Shown: piece by piece, positions 36,701 through 48,255 of the stretch
How positions within the stretch are numbered: position 1 is the stretch's first letter
Layout: the number at the start of each line of letters is the position of its first letter
From: Monoplex corrugatus
Lineage: Eukaryota > Mollusca > Gastropoda > Littorinimorpha > Ranellidae
Direction of reading: 5' to 3'
NCBI GenBank assembly: GCA_030674185.1
Contig: CM060311.1
Coordinates: 97,008,013-97,072,012 of the forward strand
DNA length: 64,000 bases
Notes under the pieces: generated by a model
Databases searched by the model: none
Seen by the model: only the letters and a program-made list of their open reading frames with translations
What the model was told of the DNA's origin: nothing
Translations under genes and position numbers: made by a program

Positions 36701-37030
36701 CAATACAGTCATCAATCAGTCACTGATGTCCTTACAATACAGCAGTGGACAACACTGCTACAATACAGTCATCAATCAGTCACTGATGTCCTTACAATAC
36801 AGCAGTGGACAACACTGCTACAATACAGTCATCAATCAGTCACTGATGTCCTTACAATGTAACAGTGGACAACACTGCTACAGTACAGTCATCAATCAGT
36901 CACTGATGTCCTTACAATGTAACAATGGACAACACTGCTACAGTACAGTCATCAATCAGTCACTGATGTCCTTACGATGTAACAATGGATAACACTGCTA
37001 CAATACAGTCATCAATCAGTCATTGATGTC
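33765..37030. repeat. 60-bp minisatellite (Sat7), about 54 copies, with 910-codon open frame
   Basis: Very regular 60-bp unit containing CAGTCACTGATGTCCTTACA, ATGTAACAATGGACAACACT and GCTACAATACAGTCATCAAT. One plus-strand frame stays open for 910 codons (33577-36309) as a 20-residue repeat, NTVINQSLMSLQCNNGQHCY. Most variable sites are A/G changes that alter the residue (Asn/Ser, Gly/Glu), with few silent ones. The frame breaks at a one-base loss near 36284, and the DNA array continues unchanged. I read it as non-coding. The TACAGCAGTGG variants cluster at both edges. Confidence 0.93.
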
Positions 37031-38204
37031 CTGAACACACGACAGTGGACAACAAACCTGGTTTTCTGGTTTTAACAGCTAAGAAAAAAGGAGAACAAAC
37101 AAAATCTTTTCTTTTTCTCAGACACAATTCAGTTTCAGTTTCACAAGATGACGTCTCCGCGCTTGGAACGAATTCCATATGCACTAACGTCACAGGGCCA
37201 CGTGTATGGTGATCATGGCACATGCCTTAATTAAGCCTGCACATAAATCCATGAGCTGGCCAGGTCCTGAGGCCCTACCTAGACTAGGTTTTATCCAGTC
37301 TATATTTTACACTGGTATTCTATCAGCCTACTACTGGAATGATGTTTGTTACATGGAAATGACAAACACAAACAATTTAACACACACATGCACAAACTGA
37401 TGATAAATCCTATTACCAAATGAAAATAAAAACAAAACATGCAATGCAAGACAAAACAGCTTTAGGACAGACAGGAATAGGGTAGTAGCCAACACAAGGA
37501 GAAAAAGATATTAAATATCATAAGTACAGACAAAAATGTATGAGATGGAAAAAGTCAATATTTCATTCAAAATATCAAATTCATGAATCTAAATTTAGCA
37601 AAATAAAAAGGTTTTTCGATATGAAACAAAAGGTACGGTAACATACAACTACGTGCAACCATTTTCTTTAAAAAAAATTTTAAAAAGCTTCTGGGTCGTT
37701 ATCAAAAATCACAAATTGCCTACCACCTTGGCGGTTGTATGTATCATTCAAATTGTCTGCCCTTAAACCATAAGTACCAAAGCTTCAGCATCATACAGGA
37801 AAATCAATTGCTGATTTAGGAAAAAGGTAAATTATTCAAGGCACCCAAGTATGGTCATCAAACATGTTGTTCACTTCAACCACTGTGGTAAGTCTTATGT
37901 ACATTAATATCAGCACATCCTATTTTCAAGACAGCTAATGTAACTAGCAAAGAAACAGGGAAAGGGGAAAGGGGAAAATACAATCGGATAAAATACAGTT
38001 TCTAAATACAAGAGTCTTGAGCAAAATGTAATATGATTTAAGCTCGGGTAAAGACGAACAAATTGCATTGTAATCACACCAAATATGAACATCATTGTCT
38101 CCATTGTCTTATTTCATGAACCGACTCCATCAGATGACTGAAATGTTTTGCACAAGGACTTTGCTGGTCAGTTAGATAGCTAACAAGTATCCCTGATTTA
38201 CCTC
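37031..38204. other. Intron spacer
   Basis: No gene is visible. The part at 37140-37290 (AACGAATTCCATATGCACT) is a worn fragment of the SINE-like family seen at 26935 and 40195. The rest is AT-rich. Confidence 0.35.
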
Positions 38205-39345
38205 ACCCTTTTTTGTAAATTGTTATTGTTATTGTTATTGTATTGTTATTCTAAATGAACATGTATCCCCGATTAGTCTCATCCCTTTTTTGTAAACTGT
38301 TACTGCTGTTTAACTCTTTGGAGACGCGCCCTAAAATGGCTGCTGAAACTCTCGAGACGCACAGTTTTTGGTACTTTTAAAAAATTATGGAGAATATCCA
38401 ACGACAATAAACCTATCCTGTCATACATGTTTTAAAAGGTCATTATGTCTACCTTGTAACTGTGCACACCGCTTGTTTATGCATGCTTTCATTTTTTTCG
38501 GGTTTACCTTGAAAAAGGCATGCAAATAGCAAAAAAAGAAAAGTTCCAGATGTACACACACATGACTTATCGAACTGCTGCTTGTAATCCATTAAATATC
38601 CATGTCACAAAACTGCACTGAACATGTCACAGGATAACATTCTTCACTGGAAGTCACTTTGAGTTCTGCTTTTATGAATATTTTGTCCAAAAATGATTAC
38701 AGGCGTAGAGTCTTTTGACTCTTCGAAATTCCTTTGTTTTGGGTACTGCAAAAACAAGCCAAAAATACGAGTTCCAACAGTCTCCTACAGTCGAAGGGAA
38801 AGAAATCTACTTAAAAAAAATGGTTAAACTCTGCTGTCAGTATAATCTCCCTTATTATAGTATCAAGTAAGTCTCGATAAAAAAAAACCATAACATCTCC
38901 GCAGCTATAGCTGCGGAGCGTCACAATTGAGACACGGAGCTCCGCAACTATAGCTGCGGAGTGTCGCCATCAGGTTAAAAGTGAACCGACTGTGCACAGC
39001 CACATCAGGGTTATAACCATCTCAAAATGCACACCACAACTCACTGGAGAAAAATAAATAAAAACACAGGGGAAAAATTTAAGTATACAAATCAATGCAT
39101 TCGCGCACATAATCTAAGGATGTGCCCCTGATGCTGACCACTCTGTCCAATTTATCACCAGGATAGTTTTGTTTTGAAAAAAAAAAAAAAAGAATACAAA
39201 TGTAAACATAACTAAGGAGACAGTAGAACATCTATAAGAAAGGGCCTACATTATCTAAAAATCGTTCTGCACATCCCTTTTTTTTTTTCTGAGCCAAGGA
39301 TTTGAAAACAAACTGATATTCTATCTAATATAAAATGATAAAATT
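38205..39345. repeat. Dispersed repeat DR-A, copy 3, split by a MITE
   Basis: The left part (TTGTTATTGTTATTG and AACTGTTACTGCTGT) and the right part (GTGAACCGACTGTGCACAGC, AATCTAAGGATGTGCCCCTG, GACCACTCTGTCCAATTTAT) match DR-A in order. They are interrupted by the TTAA-flanked element at 38310-38978. Confidence 0.7.
38310..38978. mobile_element. TTAA-flanked MITE 4 inserted in DR-A
   Basis: 661 bp between TTAA at 38310-38313 and 38975-38978. The ends CTCTTTGGAGACGCGCC and the inverse of CCTGATGGCGACACTCC match partly. Near the right end are two copies of a self-complementary AGCTATAGCTGCGGAG-type motif (38900-38965). It has no coding content. Confidence 0.65.
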
Positions 39346-39419
39346 CAGTTTTGAAAAACAAACAAATGAGCTCTTAATTTTTTGTCCTCCTCCTTCACCT
39401 CCCTACCTTCTCGTTTAAT

Positions 39420-39420
<1 letters not shown>

Positions 39421-39500
<80 letters not shown>

Positions 39501-39510
39501 ACACACACAA
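39421..39510. repeat. (CA)n microsatellite
   Basis: About 85 bp of CA, in the long intron between exons E and F. Confidence 0.97.
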
Positions 39511-39599
39511 CATGACAATAACGTCTCAACTAAGTCTTTTTTTCTTCTTCTTCTTCTTGAAAGCAACATTTTGATTTTTATCCGACACATGTATGCACG

Positions 39600-39915
39600 C
39601 TATTGTTTGCATACTGTGTGGGCAGTGTGTAGCTTCACAGTCTGCACGCTCCCTCGTGGGTCAGCAAGCATGCTGGGTGTTTTCATGTTTCCATAAGCCA
39701 CAAGCACTGACATGACTTATAGTGTCTTTAACATACAAATCAGACGTCATTCGGGGTTCACAACAAACATTTAGGCAATAACTAGTCTGCATACATGCTG
39801 GCCTGGGAGGCTGGAAAAATCTCCACCCTTTACCCACCCGTAGGAGGTGTCCCATCAGGATCAAACCCAGACCTTCTGACTAAATGTCTGACATCTTACC
39901 CACTTCACTATCACC
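39600..39915 (-). mobile_element. tRNA-headed SINE, minus strand
   Basis: The right end reads on the minus strand as a head with GGTCTGGGTTTGATCCTG (B-box-like), then a body containing CCTCCCAGGCCAGCATG and GTGAACCCCGAATGAC. No functional tRNA fold is retained. Confidence 0.55.
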
Positions 39916-39932
39916 CCCCCCCCCAAGTAGAT

Positions 39933-40110
39933 TTAACCCTTTAACTCCCATACCCTGTCCACCACCATCCTGCCTTGCCAACCATGCTAGCAAAGCAAAA
40001 ACTTTAACACTTTGACTACCTCACCCTGTCCACCAGCTTCCAGCGGGAAGCTAGTGGATGGGGTGAGGGAGTCAAAGGGTTAAGTTTTTGCAGATGGTGG
40101 ACAGGGTGTT
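39933..40110. mobile_element. Palindromic MITE, copy 2
   Basis: TTAA at 39933-39936 is followed by CCCTTTAACTCCCATACCC. The core carries inverted CACCCTGTCCACCAGCTTCC and GGAAGCTAGTGGATGGGGTG arms. The right terminus lacks the expected TTAA, so this copy is truncated. Confidence 0.65.
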
Positions 40111-40194
40111 ATGCGACAGCTATGACTTACACTGCCATGCCTGGTCAATTTTTACTTCAAATCAAGTTATACATCAAGCACACCAGCACACAGA

Positions 40195-40500
40195 TGACCG
40201 GAGTTTGTTCAAGAGGGCTTCATCGCATGTGGACTATTCCATATGCGCTCCACCCAAATATACCAGCAGTTATCTGGCAGATTCCTTGAGCCTGTGCTCA
40301 ACCCCTATCCATTGACAAGGTCTTGAAATGGGGGAGGGATAGAAGATCTATGAAACAGTAAATGATTCTTTTCAAGAATGATGGAAAATGTTATGACGGG
40401 CAGCGAACAAAAGAGAAGACACGGCCAGACTAAGGTTTTGAATCCCGAACTCCTATGCTGTGACCATGGTACTCTAAGCCCACATGAGGGTTGACAGATG
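40195..40500 (-). mobile_element. SINE-like dispersed repeat, minus strand, copy 2
   Basis: Matches 26935-27215 through CATGTGGACTATTCCATATG, GCTCCACCCAAAT, CAGATTCCTTGAGCCTG and TCTTGAAATG. It ends with a tRNA-like segment containing AGTTCGGGATTCAAAACC on the minus strand. Confidence 0.6.
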
Positions 40501-40559
40501 AGAGGTAGTCGTGCCCTTCTGACACAAAAATAAAACGTAAACTGCATCAACTGTGGGAC

Positions 40560-40690
40560 TCCCCTCAACCTATTCACCAGCATCCCGCACTGTCAGCCAT
40601 GACAGTGAAGTGAAAACTTAACCCCTTCACTCCTTTGCGCTGGAGTGAAAGGGTTAAGGTTTTGCAGCCGGCAGATAGGGTGCAGGACTA
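40560..40690. mobile_element. Palindromic MITE, copy 3 (degenerate)
   Basis: Contains AACTTAACCCCTTCACTCC facing GGAGTGAAAGGGTTAAGG and CAGATAGGGTGCAGG. It is shortened compared with copies 1 and 4. Confidence 0.55.
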
Positions 40691-40740
40691 AAAAAAAAAA
40701 AAAATAAGAAGGATAACAACTTAGTCAAAAACAGTTTCAT

Positions 40741-41094
<354 letters not shown>

Positions 41095-41224
41095 GAAACA
41101 TATTCAAAAAAGAAAGATATCTCCATAACCGCTGATTTCACTTTCCAAGTATAACTGGAAACAAAACACTTTCCATACATGTATATCAGCTAATAATCTA
41201 TGTGCCAATGATGTGAAATACTGT

Positions 41225-41480
41225 TGGAAAAGGGTTAAAATAGTTGGGGGGTAATGTGTATAACTTCAAACAAAAATCAAGAAAAGGGTTAAAATATTTG
41301 CAGGTAACGCATATAACTTAAAACAAAAATCAAGAAAAGGGTTAAAATATTAGGGGGGTAATGCGTATAATTTGAAACAAAAATCAGGAAAAGGGTTAAA
41401 ATATTTGGAGGGTAATGCTACTTCAAACAAAAATCAGGAAAAGGGTTAAAATATTTGGGGGGTAATGCATATAACACAAA
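41225..41480. repeat. Approximately 54-bp minisatellite (Sat8), five copies
   Basis: Copies of AAAAGGGTTAAAATATTTGG followed by GGGTAATGC, ATATAACTT and CAAACAAAAATCA. They differ by small indels. Confidence 0.9.
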
Positions 41481-41930
41481 AATCATACACACACCTACAT
41501 CAACATTAAAAACAACTTGACCACAAAAGCCAAATAAAATTACGCATCATAAGTTTAGCAACAACATCAACAAAACAAACAAAACAAAACAAAACAATAA
41601 CACACCAGACTTCTCTTTTCACACTCTCTAAGGCACATTCCCAAAATACAGAATCCAAGCACTGCAGGTGTGAAGATTACATAATTATGTGATCCCACAA
41701 TGTGCAACTCTAGACTGCAAGTATTCAGAACCTGTTTTAACTGAACAAATTTAGTATTTTCAGGGCTATGTTCACTTCATTGAACAAAGTCTAAAATAAT
41801 ATTTCCACATTCTATCAATACAGACAGTTAAGCAATTTACACTCTCCATTTCCTGATAAACGTATTCCTAGAAATATTTAAAACTATATATATGTGTAAA
41901 CGCAATGTAAGCATTTACCAAATATATGCA
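41481..41930. other. AT-rich intron spacer
   Basis: No gene or clear repeat, apart from a short AAAAC-type run at 41572-41597. Confidence 0.4.
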
Positions 41931-41933
41931 CAC

Positions 41934-42159
41934 TTAACTCTTGACTCCCACACCCTATCCACCAACCGCAAAAACTTAACCCTTTGATTCCCTCACCTTA
42001 TAACTCTTCGACTCCCATACCCTATCCACCAAGTGCAAAAACTTAACCCTTTGAAGCTGGTGGATAAGGTGAGGGAATCAAAGGGTTAAGTTTTTGCTTT
42101 GCTAGCATGGCTGGCAATGCAGGATGTCCGTGAACAGGGTGTGAGAGTCAAAGGGTTAA
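41934..42159. mobile_element. Palindromic MITE, copy 4
   Basis: TTAA at 41934-41937 and 42156-42159 bound 218 bp with ends CTCTTGACTCCCACACCC and the inverse of CCCTTTGACTCTCACACCC. An internal duplication of the ACTCCC-ACCCTATCCACCAA segment makes it longer than copy 1. Confidence 0.75.
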
Positions 42160-43265
42160 AACTGAACATACTCATCTGTCAGTTTGCAGCCCCTCTGTCA
42201 GTTAGCGCCGTTACAGTAAACAGTACAGCTTTACTCAATCCACATCATCAGAAGATGTTCATACCACTAAGTTCATATGTCTGCCTTTCTTCAAGTCACT
42301 CATCTTTCCATAAAGCTGTTACATGTCTCCATGACTGAGAGCCCAAAAATATTCAATTGATTTTCTTAGAACTAAAATTTCACCAGGTTGCTCATCTTAA
42401 TATCTCAAACACACACCTTACAACACACACAGAGACACAGACATACAGACACACAGACGCGCGCACACACACGCGCACACACATGGTTAACAATAAAAGA
42501 ATGAAAATAACACTAAACTCAAGCCAAGGAACACTGCCATATATACCTATACCCAACAAAAAGAAGAAAAAAAAGGCCAATAAACAATTCGGCGATGACA
42601 GAGCAACAAACAATAAGAAAACACTAGTAATGGAAAAGGGACGAAGCAACAATTCTCAGCCTGCTCAAGAAGGCATCAAACACACAGTGCCTGATATTAC
42701 CATAGACACCACATCACATACACCATTTAAGGTGATCTGAACATTTTCATGGCAGAAAATAAAACAGAGATAACAGTTAACCTCGAGATGAAAAAAGCAC
42801 AAAAACAGCAGAGCTGGCAGTTCAGACATGAAAAGCACAGACATAACTAGACAGAAAACAGAACCTGAAGAAGGAAAACACAGAATTATGGAGCCAAGTA
42901 GGAGAGGAAAGACACAGAATTTTCCAGTTGGAGGAAAAACAACATAATCTGGCAAATCAGAGTGGAGAGGGAAACCACAGAATTTTACACCCGCATTGGA
43001 GAGGAAAAGCACAAGGTGTGAGACCTCAGTTGGCGAGACAAAGCAAAGAACTGCACAACTAACAGACAGAAGTTTGGACAGGAAAATGACCGAGTGACAA
43101 CAGTCACAGCACACTCTATCGCTGGTCATGAGCACAGACAGCTGCGAAGATGCAGGAGGCACAGAAGTATACGTCCAATGATAAAAACATGGGTAATGTG
43201 TAATGGTCTTATGTATGTAGCTCAAACCAGTCCAAAAAACATACATAATGCCATCACAAATCTGT
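42160..43265. other. Intron spacer with a worn tandem repeat
   Basis: The stretch 42780-43090 holds divergent copies of a roughly 50-60 bp motif around GAGAGGAAAGACACAGAATTTT. A 212-codon minus frame across it is low-complexity Cys/Phe/Leu/Ser with no domain and no splice support, so I treat it as chance. Confidence 0.4.
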
Positions 43266-43269
43266 GTGC

Positions 43270-43620
43270 ATTCTATGGGCCCAATGTCAACAATCATACA
43301 CAATACTTACCATAAACAGTTTAACACACACACACACACACACACACTGATTCGCACACATATTATTTACACAATACTTACCAAAAACAGTTTAACACGC
43401 ACGCACTGATTCGCACACATTATTATTTACACAATACTTACCAAAAACAGTTTAGCACACACGCACTGATTCGCGCACATATTATTTACAATACTTACCA
43501 TAACAGTTTAGCACACACACACTGATTCGCGCACATATTATTTATACAATACTTCCCAAAAACAGTTTTAACACACACGCACTGATTCGCGACACATTAT
43601 TATTAACACTGTTTTTGCTC
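43270..43620. repeat. Approximately 60-bp tandem repeat carrying donor-like motifs
   Basis: Five copies of a unit with ACACAATACTTACCA, AAAACAGTTTAACACAC and GCACTGATTCGCACACAT. On the tomosyn strand each of the first four holds GGTAAGTATTGT, a strong 5' splice-site consensus. Confidence 0.85.
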
Positions 43621-43945
43621 TCAAACACAAATACACAGCTGTGAGTGAATGAAAAATATACAACTGTGAGTGAATAATCTGTTCAACTCAAACATCACAC
43701 ACATGGTACAATGCACCTACCATAAACACATAAAAAAAATTACATAAAAAACACAACTGTTTGTGAATATCCCCATCGACTTGAATTTCACACACGCACA
43801 GTTCACTGCATATATCATAAAGACATGTAGACACTGCACGCACATGCATCCACATCCACACCCACCCATAAAACACACACACACACACATGGAGGCATGA
43901 ACACATGCAAACTACACCATACCACACCAACCACACAGACATGGA

Positions 43946-43946
43946 T

Positions 43947-44035
<89 letters not shown>

Positions 44036-44045
44036 CAACATACAC
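43946..44045. repeat. (CA)n microsatellite
   Basis: About 95 bp of CA with one CC interruption, in the long intron between exons E and F. Confidence 0.96.
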
Positions 44046-44539
44046 ACATCCACGAAACAGCATTAATTAGATCTTTCTCACTGGACCCCAGGGCACATAG
44101 ATTGCACACAGCTGCAGGACAACAAACGGGCTAATCAAACATTTCATAAAAAAGTAAGGGCTGTTCGTATTTTGGAAAGAATATAAAATACACCATGGCA
44201 GGGTTTCACAATACAGATACATCACTGTCAAAACGTCAAATTTCAGGAGATGGTCAGTCCCAACATCCAATATTTCTGTGATGAAATGAGCATGTAATCA
44301 GATATCCTGCTGCATTCTATATTTACCAGTCCACTGAGAAACAGCTCTGTATACACATACAGAAGATTAAGCTATCAAGTGTACGTTCTGTATATTCACA
44401 CCTTAGGTCAGAAGCCACTTAGTTTTTTTTCCTCATGAAACAAACTTAGCTGACCAAAAGAGACTGAACTGTAGTTTTTTGTTTCCAAACTCTAGCTGGC
44501 TAAAAGAAAATTTGAACCACCTACAATCCACAGCATTAA

Positions 44540-44775
44540 CCACTAAGCCAAAATCACAGTTTTGTGGGTCATTCTTAATCAGTCTCTGCTTCAGGTAGAT
44601 GTTCTCTGGGCATAGGTATGTGGCCCAGGTCACCATTTTGTGGACCATTCTTAATCAGTCTCTGCTTCAGGCAGATGTTCTTTGGGCATAGGTATATGGC
44701 CCAAGTCACTGTTTTGTAGGTCATTCTTATAATCAATCTCTTTGTAGGTCATTCTTAATCAATCTCTTCAGGTGA
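44540..44775. repeat. Approximately 85-bp tandem duplication, 2-3 copies
   Basis: Copies share TCATTCTTAATCAGTCTCTG, CTTCAGG-AGATGTTCT and TGGGCATAGGTATGTGGCCC. The third copy is shortened. Confidence 0.85.
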
Positions 44776-44784
44776 AACTTTCAA

Positions 44785-45005
44785 GAACACGGATACGTGG
44801 CACAGAGGATAAAACACCTGTTGTCGGAAGCAAGTGACCTGAGAAGGCAGAAACTTGATAACCAACTGGTCAAATTTTTCTCCCGACTCCAATAAATGGA
44901 GAGTAGTGGTCTGGAAGCTAGTCTTTTATATGAGACCTTAAATCAAGGTCTGATATATTGCCAATTCCTGACATAAACTGATGCTAGAGAGTAGAGGGGG
45001 GTTTC
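44785..45005 (+). mobile_element. SINE-like element, plus strand
   Basis: Head-like ATACGTGGCACAGAGGATAA followed by GTCTGGAAGCTAGTCTTTTA and ATGAGACCTTAAATC, a pattern I associate with mollusc tRNA-derived SINEs. The match is by eye and moderately worn. Confidence 0.45.
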
Positions 45006-45234
45006 TTATCTCAAAACAGAAGTTGGACTTATAGCAAACATGACATACCAGGGTACCTTTGTTGCCTCATGTATCACATGATGTGTATCATCAAAGTCTA
45101 AAGCCTGGTTCTGATCTGTTCCCCAAAGTCTTAAAAAAAATGCGCAACCTAAATGAATCAAAATGTGTTCAATGTTCACATTTTCTTGGACTTACAAAGA
45201 CAACACCATTACTAATGTCAGTATCCCTGCATAT

Positions 45235-45300
45235 AACTTCACTGCTGCTTGTAGCCCAGTCAACCACTAAAGCCGTATCAGGGCTAACACCACATTAAAC
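45235..45300. repeat. DR-A end fragment
   Basis: Contains AGCCCAGTCAACCACTAAAG and CCGTATCAGGGCT, the same end sequence as DR-A, without the body. Confidence 0.5.
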
Positions 45301-46091
45301 AACAACTCCCAAGTTTAATAAAAAAAGAAAACAATTGAAAACCAAGCACATGGCACATGATTAGCCTTTTACATGAAATCCATTATCTTTGGTAAAAACT
45401 TGAAAATGATGTCTGGAGGACCATCTCGCTCACAATTTGTGCAGACACATTTGTCAATGCACACATTTATGACTTTAACTGTGACATGAATTAGCGAGGA
45501 CTGCACAGCCAGTATATCTGTTCACAGCCTGCAGACCACTGATATGACTGAAAAAGTTGACAGGTTTTCTCGAGCAGATTTGCTAAGCATGGGTCTCAAT
45601 CCTGTGTTGTTGGTTTTATCTTCTTTTTACATCACCAAATCCTGAACTGGATCAGGGTACCCATTTGCAGCTGGGTAATCTAGAGGCTTCATACACCAAA
45701 GTGCAAAAACAAAGCAATCAAACCAGAAAGTGGAAATGTTACATATACGCATAAGTCATTCGGGTCTTAGCCAAGAATTAACAGAACAAAACTTTTCCAC
45801 TTCAACCTTCTCTATCAATTATGTGAAATTTCTTATCTAAACCATAGCATTTAAAAAATAATCAAAAGTGATGTCAACTATGGTCTTTAACATTTTCAAA
45901 CTGATTTCTCCAAGATGGAGGTCATAGATCTCACAGCTAATAAACACTTAATCATCTAGACAGAAAGAGAAGCGGGAAGTGCAAGATGAATTACATGCTC
46001 ATCAAAATGCACAGAAATGTTGGTGGCTGTTAGCGACACCCACGATGATATGACGGAGAAACGACACCAATATAATCCAACAGTCCTGCAC
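45301..46091. other. Intron sequence downstream of exon E
   Basis: No gene is visible. A worn SINE-like segment sits around 45650-45710 (GGGTACCCATTTGCAGCTGGG). Confidence 0.35.
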
Positions 46092-46260
46092 CTCCACAGT
46101 TCCAATCCTCCATAGACGCCAGACTTGTACTCTTGAATGCTTTTCGCGAGGTGCCCTGTGATTTTGTCCGTTTCAACTCTGGTAGTTTCTTAGGTCTTAA
46201 GCTGGTGGGACTAGGACAGAATACGCTCGATGGGCTCGGACTTATACACAGTCCGTTTAT
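46092..46260 (-). CDS. STXBP5: Tomosyn exon E, probable cassette exon
   Basis: A 169-nt exon follows a strong polypyrimidine tract and acceptor (CCTTCTTTTGTCTAG|ATAAAC). It reads INGLCISPSPSSVFCPSPTS, then a basic Ser/Lys-rich stretch containing LKRTKSQGTSRKAFKST, ending at LASMEDWNCG. The donor used is GGAG|GTGCAG (phase 1). Phase 0 in and phase 1 out fit the longer donor of exon D and the phase 1 acceptor of exon F. If exon D instead uses its shorter donor, exon E is skipped and the frame is kept. No homology is evident beyond linker-like composition. Confidence 0.65.
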
Positions 46261-48255
46261 CTAGACAAAAGAAGGCAAGTCAAGAAAACCTACATCAAAA
46301 TGAACCCAACACAAACAGCAATTAAAACAATCCAAACATTACAAAGAAACCCACACGTACGGGGTCAAATAATGACAGAAGGTCTGCAATCAACACCAAA
46401 CTCCCACAACTGAAAAACAAAACTGTATATATGCAATGACAATCCATATCAGAGAGAACAAAACTTCCAGAACTGAAAGAAAAACTGTAATTGTAATAAT
46501 AATGATGTGCAATTAAAAAAAAACAACTACCAACTTCAATCATACACTAACTCAGTAACTGACCATCAACAATTACAAACCAACTGAAGAAAAAAAAAAT
46601 CAACCAAACAGTCACATGCTCGGACTAAAATCACCAGTCATCAAGCTGACAAATACATCATGAAAAATTAATTCCATGCTAAAAAAAAATAAAAGTACAC
46701 CCAATAACAACAAACACACAAAATACTAATAAAGAAATAATAAACAGAAAATGGACACTACAGGGGAGATAAAACCAAATCCAAAGGGAGGCTACTACTG
46801 TACCACCCACATCAACTACCACACTGATGCTACCCAATTCACTAATCCAAACCAATCACGGAAATGGATGCCACTGTGTGCTGTTGCGAACAGGTCTTCC
46901 AGCTATGTGCATTTGTCAAAGAGGGGCATGCATTACGTTTCCTTTCAAAGTGGACACTTTTCAGTATCCTTAAGCAAATCTGAGAACAGTAAAAGTGCAA
47001 GGGGGCAACACAAAACTGCGTGTCTAACCATGCTGATGAGTGTTTCTCTTGCTCTGCATGCCCATGGTAAAGAAGAAAGCGCTATACATTCACTTTTATA
47101 CCTTACAATTTAGATCTCCGGCTTGTGAAAAACTGATGGTCTTAAAGTACCAACACATATCATAGGGAGGAGGGGGCAACAATCATTTCTACCATCACCC
47201 TAACATTATACCAATATTCCTGGACTCTACATCACTTGCTAGAAAGATTTGTTCAAAAGTAGCATGCAATGGCATCGCATACGAAGGAAGAAAAGTCTCA
47301 CGCTGGTCACATTGCAAAAGTTTAGGGCAGACACTCACCCTGCAAGAGACGACACAGATTAAAAAGGAACGTTTATGAGCCATATATCCATCAGACCACA
47401 GCAGGGGATGACAGTAACACTCTATGTCATGACAACATGGTGATAGCTTTGCCTCACCAATTCCTCTCTCTTGCCCAGTCACTACAACCACGCATATTAC
47501 ATCTACATTAAAAGACAAAAGATTATGAATGGAGATACCTCCAATTTTCTGATTTTACGATAAATTCTCCTTTCGCCATTAAATTATCTAATACCATGAA
47601 CACACGCCTCTGAAGAAATAAAACAGTTTGAAGTCACCACCACCACCACCACCCCTTTGAATTCCCTCTAGGGTCCATCCACTTTCCCTACTAAAACAAA
47701 TACAAAAGATATTAAATAAAAAAACAATATCAAACAATTCAGTAAATAAATAAATGAAATAAACAGAAGCTGAACCGTGCTTCAATCGATAAGAGTTAAT
47801 TATCTCACCTACCAAAAACCTGTTATCTGAACAGTACATGCGATGTCTAACTATGTTGTAAAATATACTCCCAATCAACGCACTCTCATGATCTGACTGA
47901 CGGTATTGCTTACTGTTAAGATGTCAGAAATATAAACAGTCATGCTCAGCTAAACAATACATACTGGACAAGCAACATGTCAGTGAGGAGAGTGTGAGAC
48001 AACAGGCGAGTGACCAAACACACAGTATATGAACAATACATTCGGTGAATCAGTGAAGTTGAACATTCCAAAGCAGCATTCACTGGTCAATCAACAGGTT
48101 GTAGAGGGAAAGGAACTGAGGAGAGTTTGTAAGCAGAACCATCCAGAGAAGGAACAAGAAGTGGCATATCACACACTCTGTGAGGGTTTATGAAAAGCAC
48201 TAGTCTAGCCAGTGCGTGCTCAAAGCCAACATAACAAAAACTCATACCCACCCAC
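46261..48255. other. Intron between exons D and E
   Basis: About 2 kb, AT-rich, free of arrays and of recognisable elements, which is unusual for this window. Frames of up to 120 codons here show no domain and no splice context. Confidence 0.45.

Noticed and set aside
42665..43303. 212-codon minus-strand frame
   Set aside because: Low-complexity, overlaps a worn tandem repeat, no domain, no splice sites in phase with neighbouring exons.
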